Shown here in pieces: positions 45,114-55,193 of a DNA stretch of 64,000 nt. Numbering within the stretch: the first letter of the stretch is position 1; each line of letters opens with the position of its first letter. The stretch is from Pseudopithomyces maydicus (Eukaryota; Ascomycota; Dothideomycetes; Pleosporales; Didymosphaeriaceae). The notes beneath the pieces were generated by a model. The model did not search any database and was not told where the DNA came from. It saw nothing but the letters and a program-made list of their open reading frames with translations. The translations under genes and the position numbers were made by a program. The DNA lies in NCBI GenBank assembly GCA_026873275.1, contig JANTUC010000005.1:1674001-1738000 (forward strand), written 5' to 3'.

Positions 45114-45604
45114 TCGAGGGTCCACATGACCAGGCTGGCCTGGGGGACCTCGGGACGCGTGTGAGGTATGATTCCAAGGTTGGGAGGTGCGACGCGTCGA
45201 TAGACGAAAACGACGGCAGGCACGACCTGGCTGCCGGGCAGCGAGCCCGGGCCCCACACGGGGCGTCTGACTGCCCAGGTGTCCACCACCACAGCCGCCT
45301 CTCCAGACATCCAATTCCCTTGACCCATCGTCCTTCTGGATACCATACCTGTGAATCGTGAATACATCTGTGATGACGCACATTCCAGTCTTCCTCCCGC
45401 CAAGCCTCGGACCGTTGGTGGCGCCCCCACATGTGATTCGTCTCCGCATTCTCAACCCGCACTCTCCGCACTTTCACCACTTTGCTCTCCCAATAGCCTA
45501 CCCTAAGAGCTGCCCGATTTCCCTCGTCTCCAGCCCATCTCCCCGCCTGCTGGTCAATTCACCCGACTCCAATGCAGTAGTACATCCTGGCCCACTCAGC
45601 CCGC
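45114..45604. promoter_or_regulatory. Upstream region of the cluster transcription factor
   Basis: 491 bp with an inverted repeat GCCCCACACGGGGC at 45251-45264, about 340 bp before the start codon. Such a site would fit autoregulation, which is inference. Confidence 0.4.
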
Positions 45605-48282
45605 ATGGAGTCAAGCCCGGGCGAACAGGCGCCGCCATCGTCTGTGGGGAAGAAGGAAAAGCGGTTTTCTTGTGACCATTGCGGACGGAGTTTCGCGCGA
45701 TTGGAGCACCTGCAACGCCATGAGCGTATCCGTGAGTTGGGCTCCAGGCTACATTGGCCTGTTCTAACTCGTTTGCAAGACAGCGGGGTCAAGCCATTCA
45801 GCTGCAGTGCGTGCAATTATTCATTTACACGCAGGTATGATGCGGCGAACCGACACCGCTTGCCTGCCTACCTGCTGATATGCAAAGTGATCTTCTTGTG
45901 CGCCACGAACGGTTGACTCATCAGAAACAAAGTCAGAACAACAAGCAACATCAACCGCCTGTCGATGACTACCTCGTCGAAGAAACAAGACCACAGAAAC
46001 GCCTGCGTACCAGCTTTGACTCTGGAAGGCCCGTCCCTGAAATTCCAAGCATGATGAATATGCCACCCGCCACTGCCCACATAGACAACCAACCACCTTT
46101 GCATCCCCACCCCGCCCATATCAATACCTTTCATTATAGCCGCAATGACGAGTTCTCTCTCGCCGCCTTATCTATGGCAGCCGAGTATCAGTCTCTACAA
46201 GCACACGGGGTAGTCGCGAACGGCCACTGTGGCCAGCATCAGGTCCAAGACCCCTTACCACTACGAAATCCCATTGCACAGACGGTCGAACCTGTGCTAT
46301 CATCAATCAACGTGCAGTCAAATGGCCCACAAATGGGTGTCCCAAGCCTTGGAGAATCATTGGACAGTCTGGCCGCCTTCCTTGATACTGAGCCTCTGAC
46401 TTCGTACCGGTTTTCAAGTATTATCAATACAGAGCAGCCTATGCCATTCTTTTCACCAGAATCTCTTGGATGCGGTAACGATATTCTTCCACATGCTGCA
46501 TCCCCGCTAACGTCGACACTCCCACCCCAAGCACAGGCGGATGACAACCATGGCTTTTCACGCTTCGGCTCGAGGCTACCATCTCTGCAGCCAGAGGATT
46601 CAGGACCTCGCAATGCGCGGACCTTTCCAGACATATCACTTCACGACAGGCAAACAATCATGGAAAAGCTTCAAGAATTCGCAAATGTGATACCGGCCGA
46701 ATTCGCACTGCCGACTCGGTTGGCATTATGCCGGTATTTAGCTGCCTATGTTAATGGATTTCACGAGCATATGCCTTTCCTGCATATTCCCACCATGTCG
46801 GTCGATACATGCTCAATAGAGTTGATTCTTGCACTTGCTGCAGTAGGTGCGCAATACACGTTCGAGGGTGAGAAAGGCGTAGAGTTGTTCAATGCGAGCC
46901 GCGCAATAGCTACGCACCGCATCCGGAGGAGAGACGCCCGGTTGGTAGAACTTCATCGTCAAGCCGACTCGAATCGTTCCCCTTCCTATGAACAAGGTGT
47001 ACCGTCCTGCCGACAGAGTCCTGTACGAGCTGCATCGACCGTCGGCCCTCTTGGTCTTCCCACCGGTGCTGAACCAGATGCACTCGTAATGGAGGATCTT
47101 ATGCAAACTGCCCAAGCTCTTCTTCTACTCATGGCGCTTTGCACATGGGCAAAACACAAAGAAATTCTTCGAGAAGCTCTTGCTATCCAAAGCATACTAG
47201 CTACTCTTATACGAGATGATGGTCTCGAGCACGATCAACCTCTACCAAAGATACTGTCTTGGGAAGAATGGATCCGCCGCGAAACCATCAAGCGGACCAA
47301 ATTCATCGTCTACGGATTCTCAAATCTCCACTGTATTGTCTACAATATCCCACCATTCATACTTACATCTGAAGTGAAAATGACACTTCCTTGTAGTGCA
47401 ACAGAATTCAAGGCTTCAACGGAAGATGCGTGGCTACAAGCTAGGAAGCACGGTGTTGCAGAGACCAAGTTCCAGGATGCTTTGCAAAGGCTTTTCTCGA
47501 AAGACGGTCGAGATGTCACCCAGCAGAACTCGAGCGCCGGAAACTATGCATTAATACATGCATTGATTCAGCACATATTCTTCGTACGCCAAGTTGTCCG
47601 ATGTCGGTTCGATGGGCCTGGAGAACTTAGCCAAGATGATGTCTCTTCGCTAGAGAATGCGTTGAGAAACTGGCAGATTGGATGGAAGGCCAATCCTGAG
47701 TCCTCCTTGGATCCCATGAGCCCAAATGGACCGGTCGCATTCAATTCGACAGCACTTCTACGCTTAGCATACATCCGTCTCTATGTAGATACCGCTGGCC
47801 GAGCCCTCGATACGCGAGATCCGGTGCTGATTGCCAATGCTTTTCGAACCGGGCCAGCCATTAAGCGCTCTCCTAAGATCACCCGAGCTGTGCTGCACTC
47901 CGCTCATGCGCTAAGTATCCCCGTAAAGATAGGTTATAAGCTTGTCGCCAAGACGCAGTCATTTATCTGGTCCATCCAACACTCTTTGTGCACACTGGAA
48001 TGTGCATATTTGATGACGAAATGGCTTGAAGCTCTGCTCAATCCAGATCCTCCAGTTACCGAAGACGAACGGCGCATCACTGCTATTGTCAAGAGCATGC
48101 TGGACGAGACAGAGTTTGCTCTTCCCTCAGACGTGCTTGTGGATTCGCCGGCCTATATTAAATATTTGAGTGCCGGGGTACTGAGGGTGTGGGCAACAAT
48201 CTTTAAAGGCGCACAGACATGGGCAATAGTGGATGTCATTGGAACCGCTCTAAACCTATATGCAAATATGCTAGAGTCTTGA
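45605..48282 (+). CDS. C2H2 zinc-finger transcription factor with fungal-specific regulatory domain
   Basis: Three exons, 45605-45731, 45780-45834 and 45888-48282, total 858 residues. The introns cut through the finger region, so only splicing reveals both fingers. Finger 1 has Cys 23 and 26 with His 39 and 43; finger 2 has Cys 51 and 54 with His 67 and 72 (FTRSDLLVRHERLTH). The recognition helix RLEHLQR of finger 1 resembles CreA/Mig1, which read a GGGG core. A long region follows, containing the fungal-trans middle homology domain (around PTRLALCRYLAAYVNGFHEHMPFLHIP). C2H2 plus fungal-trans proteins regulate metabolic clusters. Position and promoter palindromes make it the likely cluster regulator. 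Confidence 0.93.
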
Positions 48283-48308
48283 CAATTTTTGCAGAATCAG
48301 GCTCACTT

Positions 48309-49488
48309 TTAGTTACTTAGCGCCATGTCAACTACCAACTTACCTCCGCCACCTTTATGGTATTCCGCCACCAAGCTATTTAGATTTTGTAAAGAGAACG
48401 ACTTGGTCACTGCACGGATATTATTTCTGGCCGAAAAATCCAGCATCTCGCGCAAAATTTTGTTGCTACCCACCAGGGAACCAACGATAGAAATATCACG
48501 GAAAACAACATCGCGCGCTGATATGTGAAAACCATCCTCTGGAAAACTTACGACCACACACTTTCCGTGACTTTTAACTAGCTTCATGCCATAATCGAAG
48601 GCCCTTTGGCTTTCTGGAAGGATTATCGACGCATCAACTCCTTGCTCTTGAGTATCTGATTTGCAGTCTTCAGCACCCATCTGCCTCACGAGTTCGACAG
48701 CGTCCTCTAATCTTGCGTCTGCTATTCTCGCTCCGGTATTCAATGACTTTGCCAGTTCGAGCGGCCCATCAGCTGATTCTACGCCGAGACACCTTAAACC
48801 AAACGCTTGAGCGTATTGAAGCCCCAAATGTCCCAGACCACCTAAAAAATTAGCATATGTATTACACAAAAACATTTTTAAGCTACATACCTCCAGCGCC
48901 TATGATAGCAACGCGATCTCCAGGTTGGAGATGACATCGCTTCAAAGCAGCATATATCGTTATACCCGCGCACATGAGCGGTGCAGTCTCTACCGCAGAC
49001 AAGACATCCGGAATAGGTGCTAATTGACGAGCATCTACCACTGCATACTCCGCAAATCCACCATCTTTACTAATTCCATTGTTTTCTGCGCGTGTACAGT
49101 GCACTGAGTAGCCTTTCCCGTCATCAGCTATGGGGTCTTTCGAACCTTGACACTCGAAACACTCTCTACAAGCACGGAAAGCTCGCCCAGTCACTCCAAC
49201 CCTGCTTCCCTTGCCGAATTGAATCGCATCCGAACTGGGCTGACTGAAATGAGACACCACCGTTCCAGAGAATTCATGGCAGCCAATATGAGGAAAGCTT
49301 TTGGGGAAGCCGGGCATTTGGCCTTCTGCGAGAACATGGTCGGTGTGGCAGTACGACGCGGCATCGACCCTTATCAAAATATCGTCTGGATGCGATAGTT
49401 GAGGTAGAGGTACAGTGCGTAATGTATACGGTTCTTTAAATGCATCGAGAAATTGGGCACGCATCGTGGTCGGAAGTTCGGTCTCCAT
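48309..49488 (-). CDS. Zinc-dependent alcohol dehydrogenase (MDR superfamily)
   Basis: Two exons, 49488-48891 and 48841-48309, total 376 residues; starts at 49509 or 49464 are also possible. GroES-like domain with catalytic zinc ligands in ASYCHTDH and the GCHEFSG motif. The structural zinc loop CRECFEC is followed by a distant Cys. Splicing completes the nucleotide loop GAGGGLGHLGLQ. The spacing between the third and fourth structural Cys is longer than usual (an insertion around KDPIADDGKGYS). Oxidises alcohols to aldehydes or ketones with NAD(P). It converges with the transcription factor 26 bp away and shares a 274-bp divergent promoter with the second lactonase-like gene. Confidence 0.93.
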
Positions 49489-49762
49489 TGCAACTGTCAC
49501 AATGTTCAATGTTCAAGCGAATGAACTCTTGGCCGTTGGTTAGATGAATAGTGAGCGAACTGCTTAGGATAAGGTCTTCCACCCCTGTACTGTGGGTCAA
49601 GGAATATACCCCGCTGCGGGGTGTGGAGTAAGGTGGGGCTGATATTCTCTCCAAACATGGTGGCCATTGGATAGTCCAGATGTAGCACAAACGTGGTTCG
49701 ATGATAGCATTATAATGTGCACCAGAGCACAGGCCCTCAGAACGGAAATAGGATACACGGTC
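49489..49762. promoter_or_regulatory. Divergent promoter of the alcohol dehydrogenase and lactonase-like copy 2, with a 15-bp inverted repeat
   Basis: A perfect inverted repeat ACCCCGC-T-GCGGGGT at 49608-49622, near the middle of the shared 274-bp region. It is preceded by ATAT. The same word GCGGGGTATAT recurs at 51745-51755 upstream of the HAD gene. Confidence 0.55.
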
Positions 49763-50769
49763 ATGGCTAACACTACCGTCGATGAAGATCTTGTCACACT
49801 CCCGGCGCCTACTTCAAACCAGACTTACGTAACTATTTCAGCGCTCGAGGGCGGTCATCTCACTCTCCCAGAGAGCCTTTTCGTTGCACCGTCGGACCCC
49901 CTAAAGCGGGCCACTGTGCCATCTTTGTCGTTTCTTATTCAACACCCCCTACGATTGAAACTCTTGCACCAGGCTCTAAAACAACTAAGCTGCTCTTCGA
50001 TCTTGGTCTCAAGCGTGACTTTGGCGCATATCGCGAAGCACAACAGCACCATATCGCGCAGCGCCAACCCACGACAGTATCCCCCGATGTCACCGAAAGC
50101 TTACGAAGAGGGTCTCTCGAGCCCGGGGATATCGACATTGTAATTTTGAGCCATGTACACTGGGACCACGTCGGCACGCCATCAGACTTTACCAATGCCG
50201 AATTTATAGTTGGGAATGGAACACTGCACCTACTTTCTCATGGAGGTGGCCCGTTGTATCCGGCTTCTCTATTCAACGCCGATGAGCTGCCAAAAGAGCG
50301 AACCAAGGAGCTGCCATCGGTGACCGCGGATGCGAACTTCGCTTCGCACACACGTACAACGCAACACGAGTGGCAATCACTCGGTGGTTTTCCTGCTGCA
50401 ATTGACTTCTTCGGAGACGGTTCTTTATACATTATCGATGCCCCAGGCCATCTTCACGGGCATGTTAATCTACTTGCTCGAACAGGTCCGGGAAATTGGG
50501 TATATCTAGGCGGAGATTGCTGTCACGATAAGCGCATTTTGAATGGTGAGAGAAACATCGCGATGTATGATGATGGCAAAGGTGGGCTGAGAAGTGTGCA
50601 TATGGATATTGAGAGTGCGACAAGAACTGTAGAAAGAGTGAGAGGATTGCTAAGAGAGGGTAAAGTGCAAGAAGATGGCAGAGGTGTGGTTAATGTAGAG
50701 ATTATTATAGCACATGATAATGAATGGAGGGAGAAGAACCAAGATAGGTTGTGGCCAGGATCATTGTGA
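49763..50769 (+). CDS. Metallo-beta-lactamase-fold lactonase-like hydrolase (copy 2); frame broken at a C5 run
   Basis: Paralogue of the gene at 41991-43035 with the same order of motifs: SHVHWDHVG, DAPGHLHGH, GGDCCHD and AHDNEW. The frame from 49763 fits until the C5 run at 49945-49949 (after SFLIQHP). Coding then continues one frame back (LLFDLGLKRDFGAYRE onward) to 50769. Adding one C gives 335 uninterrupted residues aligned along their whole length with copy 1 (LAFLIQHH, then IVFDLGLRRD). All metal ligands lie downstream of the break, so the intact protein would be catalytic. Unlike copy 1 it has no intron at the metal motif, suggesting intron loss or gain after duplication. Confidence 0.88.
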
Positions 50770-50879
50770 AAGACCTGTGATATTGGGTCTAAGCGCGCAA
50801 ATTTTAATCACTATTATTACGCTTTTAAGACAACAAGTACGATCTGATGGTCACAATCTAACCATTTTTATATACGTCA

Positions 50880-51592
50880 CTACTGTCCAAGCCTCTCTAT
50901 AGCAGCCGACAACCCATCCATTCCCTCCAGGAAAACATCAAATTCATCCTTCAGTGCTTCCATATCTTCTTCGATATCGTCTGTCCACCTCCGCACATAC
51001 ACCGTCTTCATCCCAGCTTCCTTCGCACCACGCAAATCCCAAGCATGCGCCGCCACCTTGACTACTTCCTCTGGTTGCGCATCGATAAGTCTCAAAACCT
51101 TATCATATGCCTCCATATTTGGCATGTAAACCCCCAGTAGCTCCGACGAGAACAGCATATCAAGATTCGGACCCAATCCTGCCGAAGCGACGATATCCAG
51201 CTGCAGGCGCGTACTTCCATTGGCATGGACAAATGTCTCGAGCCCGCGGCTTCGCAATGCCCGTAATGCCGGGGCGACGTCGGGCCATGCTTTCTGTCTG
51301 TGAAACGCACGAACTGCTTCGTGGCGGGAATCACGATCGAAATGGGTGGATAAAGTTCTGAAAGAATTGCTGAGTACCAGATCCAAGGCGCGGGCCAGCG
51401 TAATATCAAAGGATTCAACGGGTTGGTTGGCCTTGACTCGGGCGTCATTTAGGTCAAAGTATTGCTGACGCCACTGGAGGTCGAGGGACGATGCTTCGTC
51501 AGGTGAGATGGTGGGGGAAAGGCGGCCATTACGCTGGAGTGCCAGTCAAGGCACGTGCCCATGAAGTCGAACAGCACAGCCTTCAAGGGCAT
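50880..51592 (-). CDS. Type II HAD (L-2-haloacid dehalogenase-like) hydrolase; frame broken at a G5/C5 run
   Basis: From the ATG at 51592 the protein opens with the nucleophile motif AVLFDFMGTCLDW. The frame is lost in the run at 51513-51517 (five C in coding sense) and continues one frame back to 50880. One added base gives 237 residues. Motif II is VHANGS. Motif IV is VAAHAWDLRGAKEAG, typical of 2-haloacid dehalogenases. The motif III lysine, normally in a VYKP context, is replaced by Met (GVYMPN), which may alter or abolish classical dehalogenase activity. Family: hydrolytic dehalogenation of short 2-halo acids; many fungal members have unknown substrates. Last enzyme of the cluster. Confidence 0.85.
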
Positions 51593-52922
51593 CTTGTTTC
51601 CCGAATTGGCGAATCTAGGAGCGAATTTTATTGACGTGTAGAGGTAATCTTTTCAGATGCTCAGTCAAACATTCACGGATATGGTCGCCTTGTGTATCAT
51701 AATTCATGCTTTGTAATTCATTCAATTAGTCATGTCGGAAATACGCGGGGTATATGCTGCTCAATCGATCATGATGGGTTGGTTATACGACTAATAAGTA
51801 CAAATACATTGCATCGATGTCCAAATTTCGAAATAATCAAGTAGTATATAGTTCCCAGTAACCTGAAAGCGGACGAGACACATGAAATTGCTGTATATAC
51901 CGCCACCAAGCACCATCGCTGGTCGTTCCTTCCGATGTCATCGTTCTCTCAACAGGTAAATCAAATCAGCATGCACGTGTTCGCGTCCGTACACGAACAT
52001 CCCAGCTTTGACCATCAAAGCAGAAAGTTTTATTATAATATAAGCTCAGCTGCTGTACCACTCAATATACTCGGTGTCGTAGTTTGTAGACCCACTTGAC
52101 GAGCGCGGATGCCTAAGATTGGGGGAGTATCAAGCTAAGCTAAGCCCACAACTCGCCCAGCGCCACAACCAATCACATCACATATGAACTTCTAAAGTCG
52201 GGAAATTAGGTACACTTACGCCCCAGCTGTTACCCCAGCCACACATCATGACTTTTAGTGCCTACACTCCCAATCTCACTTCACTTCTGTGGTAGCGATT
52301 CTGACGGCTCGCCAAGTGTCAGCCGCTACAAATAGCTCATATGGGCAAATGTCTCGCTTGCCCGGCCAATCAACGTGGGCGGCATCGAGTGAGATGGATT
52401 CTGCGTAAGCAGATCATGTAAATACCACGTGCGGCACGGTAGGAAGAATTTCCGAACCGGGCGATTGGAGAGAGAGCTCTAGCGCACGTGCGATCTGGCT
52501 GCGGCTGAGTCTCGGGAAGGGGGCTGAGATGCTGCGACCAACATGACTAAATCTCAGAGGGGACATTGCAACAGATGTGTCGGTGCGTTGAGGTTGAGAT
52601 CAGACTTAACGAGTGAGCTATGAGACGGCTGAGCTGTGATCTGAGTGATACATGTCTCTTGACAGGAGGCGAAGCATGAGACGGACCGCGAAATGGTAGA
52701 GAGGGCTGAAAGTTGGTCTTATTTTGGCAGCATGATGTTGGCCTCGAGAACGTGGAAGTGAGTATAAAGGATACCTTGATCTCGAGAGTATAATCCATCA
52801 TCACAACACATCACATCTTCTCTCATCTCATCTCATCTACCAACAATCCAACCAACTACTCCTACCTCACACACAAGTCTCTCTACATCTTTTCCAAACA
52901 CTCCAAACAACTCCACTTCAAA
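51593..52922. other. Intergenic; ends in the core promoter of a small secreted protein gene
   Basis: 1.33 kb. GCGGGGTATAT at 51745-51755 lies 150 bp upstream of the HAD gene. A TATAAA box at 52763-52768 is followed by a C/T/A-rich leader (CATCTCATCTCATCT) up to the next start. No gene in between. Confidence 0.5.
52763..52768 (+). promoter_or_regulatory. TATA box of the small secreted protein gene
   Basis: TATAAA about 155 bp before the ATG at 52923, followed by a pyrimidine-rich leader with CATCTCATCT repeats, as in strongly expressed fungal genes. Position and context only. Confidence 0.5.
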
Positions 52923-53312
52923 ATGTACTCATTCATCACCATCACCACTCTCTTCGCCGCTGCCATGGCCGCCCCTGCCAGGAAGGCTCGCCAGGACTAC
53001 CCATCGATCAGCTTCTCCCTTATCGACGATGTCTCTGGTGCCAATGTCGGCAGCTCTATCCTCGCCGACGGCAACGCTATCACCTTCTACGATGAGTTTG
53101 CCGGCACGGCCCTCGACATCGAAGGACAGATTTGGGCGACGAGCCTCCAATCTACCACGAACGGCGCCGGTATCGTATGCACTATCAGCGACGGCGAGGG
53201 CAACCAGGTCGGTCTTTTGAGCGAGCAATCCACCTTTGTCGATTTGGATGGAGAGGATACCGCGGTCGAGATCGATGTCAGCGAATTCACCCTGGTTTGC
53301 GATCAAGTGTAA
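52923..53312 (+). CDS. Small secreted protein, unknown function
   Basis: Intronless, 129 residues. Signal peptide MYSFITITTLFAAAMAAP, then a dibasic-like RKAR pro-site and a mature part of about 105 residues. The mature part is acidic and predicted rich in beta strands. It has only two Cys (VCTI and the C-terminal LVCDQV), which could form one disulfide. No family recognised. Small, acidic, secreted proteins of this type in plant-associated Dothideomycetes are often expressed on the host, but nothing here proves an effector role. Strong TATA box and leader suggest high expression. Confidence 0.8.
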   Translation: MYSFITITTLFAAAMAAPARKARQDYPSISFSLIDDVSGANVGSSILADGNAITFYDEFAGTALDIEGQIWATSLQSTTNGAGIVCTISDGEGNQVGLLSEQSTFVDLDGEDTAVEIDVSEFTLVCDQV

Positions 53313-53990
53313 GAGGTGGACGCATGGTAATGGGTTGGCATGAGTGGTATTCAAGCATTCCTTAATTGTTCTGCATAGCGTTGGATTTTGAGCATTTGAT
53401 CTGGGTTTTCAACATTCCTTATGCATATGTGCCTAGCTACAGGCATTAATACTCTCCTTAATATAATACAATATTATACTTGCTATTCTTACAATTCGGA
53501 TATGATACAAATTTGCTGTTTTAACCCCTCAAAATGCTTCTTCATCACCTCCTCATTTTGAATAGCTGTAGATTGAAGAGTTACAAAACTAACCCAACTG
53601 CTGTTCTGTGTGATGAATCACCCCTGTCTGATCCAAGATAAACGCGACTCATGTCTGGCTGTTGTATCGACCATCCAGAGGAAGTCGCTCTTTGTAATTT
53701 GGCCGTCTGACTCCTGAGTGTCCTAGATATTGATCTTCATAAAGTGAGTTCCTTCGGGTCAATTTGAATATATTCTTTCTACGAATAATTCCATTATGAA
53801 GATCTAGATATCACAAAATTGGAAAATTCGGACTTAGAAAGAAGTAAATAGGAAATGGTCGTATATTCATCGCTACTATAAACATGACTTGAGAGTCGAG
53901 GCGGTCCGTCAAACTATACTGGTGATTTCAACGCCGGAAAGACTACCTCGTAGATCAAACAATCAGAGATAGCTGTCCACACTAATTCTT
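53313..53990. other. Intergenic, AT-rich
   Basis: 678 bp between convergent genes, visibly AT-rich; nothing recognised. Confidence 0.5.
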
Positions 53991-55193
53991 TCACACCATC
54001 GGATGCGCACTATAGCTTCCCTGGTTCGCTGCATAACCACTTTCTGCCTGCAGGGGTAAACTCATTGCTCTCTGAATCCCCCATTGTTGCTCCCTCAACA
54101 GCCTCATCGGTCCTCTTACAAAACAGCTCAACAAGTCTGAGATGTTGAACGCCTGTACCATGGCAGTCACTGGTCCTGCGGCAGGGGCCATTCCTTCCGA
54201 GCCATTCTTGTACACGGATACAGGGAATGCAAAGAAGAGCAGCAGACTAAAAAATGGCATCTCGCACGCCAGGATCAAGCTCGGTAGCGCAACCTTGATG
54301 TCGTGGTATCCCATATATTCGTTAGGCTTGATCGTGTTGTTGCCCACGAGGATGCCGATAATGAAGACTTGCAGCGCGTTAAGTCCGATGATACCCTTGA
54401 AAGCCATGAACTTGAGCATGACCTTGTGGGGTGCAAGCTGATCTTTCTTGAGCTTGTAGAAGCGGAAACAAGCGAGCACTGCAATGACAGTGGAGGCAAT
54501 CTTGATCACCTGGAGCCAGATGTGCGCAAACTTTGGCTTGTTGGAGGCGGCGCAGTAGGTGCCAACTGCCAATGAAATAGCGGTAGCGAGCCAGATGATA
54601 ATGGAAGCAGGGAAGTATTGCAGAACCATGTACCATGTTTTCTAGACAACACGTTAGCTTATCGATGAATCTGCGTGAAGCGGAATAGTACACACCTTCA
54701 GCCATTTGGGACTTTCCACGATTTGACCATCCCGCGCAACTTTTGAGGCACCCGGCCCAAAAAGATCATCGAAACCTCCTTCGTTTGAAAGCACGAAGTC
54801 ACACAGCAGCAGCAGGAAGGCCGAGATGGCGATTGAGCATCCAAAGTCCAGCGATTCGATCAGGTATTCACCAATATCCTCTTGCCAAACAATCAGGAAA
54901 GAAAACAGCGCGACCCAGGGTACAAGCATCAAGATTCGGATTACTTGTCTCTGCTGGATAGGGTTCGAAAAGTTCGTAGCGTGTCGTAAGATGGCAATGG
55001 ATATGATGAGGAGCGATGCAAGACCACAAGCGCCTGAAAGTATGGATGCAAATTCGTGGAATGTTAATGAGCCGACAATATTTTTCATCTGGTCGGCCGG
55101 AAGACTGGGAGGATCGGGTGGGCAGGCGTCTTCGGTGCTGTTGCCATGATCATCGTGTCTTAATTTGCGTGCAACAAGATATGCAACATCCAT
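53991..55193 (-). CDS. Organic solute transporter alpha / TMEM184 family membrane protein
   Basis: Two exons, 55193-54696 and 54641-53991 (GTGTGT donor, CTAAC branch), total 382 residues. Seven hydrophobic helices are visible. Helix 1 begins FASILSGACGLASLLIISIA. The family's RHATNFSNPIQQRQVIRILMLVP loop follows, with VPWVALFSFL. The second exon carries FKGIIGLNALQVFIIGILV and the DIKVALPSLILACEMPFFSL segment. These match the Solute_trans_a family. Vertebrate Ost-alpha moves bile acids and steroids as part of a heterodimer; fungal members are mostly uncharacterised membrane proteins. The C-terminal tail of about 60 residues is soluble. Confidence 0.92.

Noticed and set aside
10178..51592. Programmed ribosomal frameshifting as the cause of the broken frames
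   Set aside because: No common slippery heptamer or downstream structure is visible, the sites lie anywhere in the genes, and the genes are unrelated; homopolymer undercalling explains all ten.
39550..51592. Classical beta-ketoadipate (protocatechuate) cluster
   Set aside because: A PcaC-like decarboxylase is present, but no ring-cleaving dioxygenase, cycloisomerase or CoA transferase is seen, so the pathway name is not justified.
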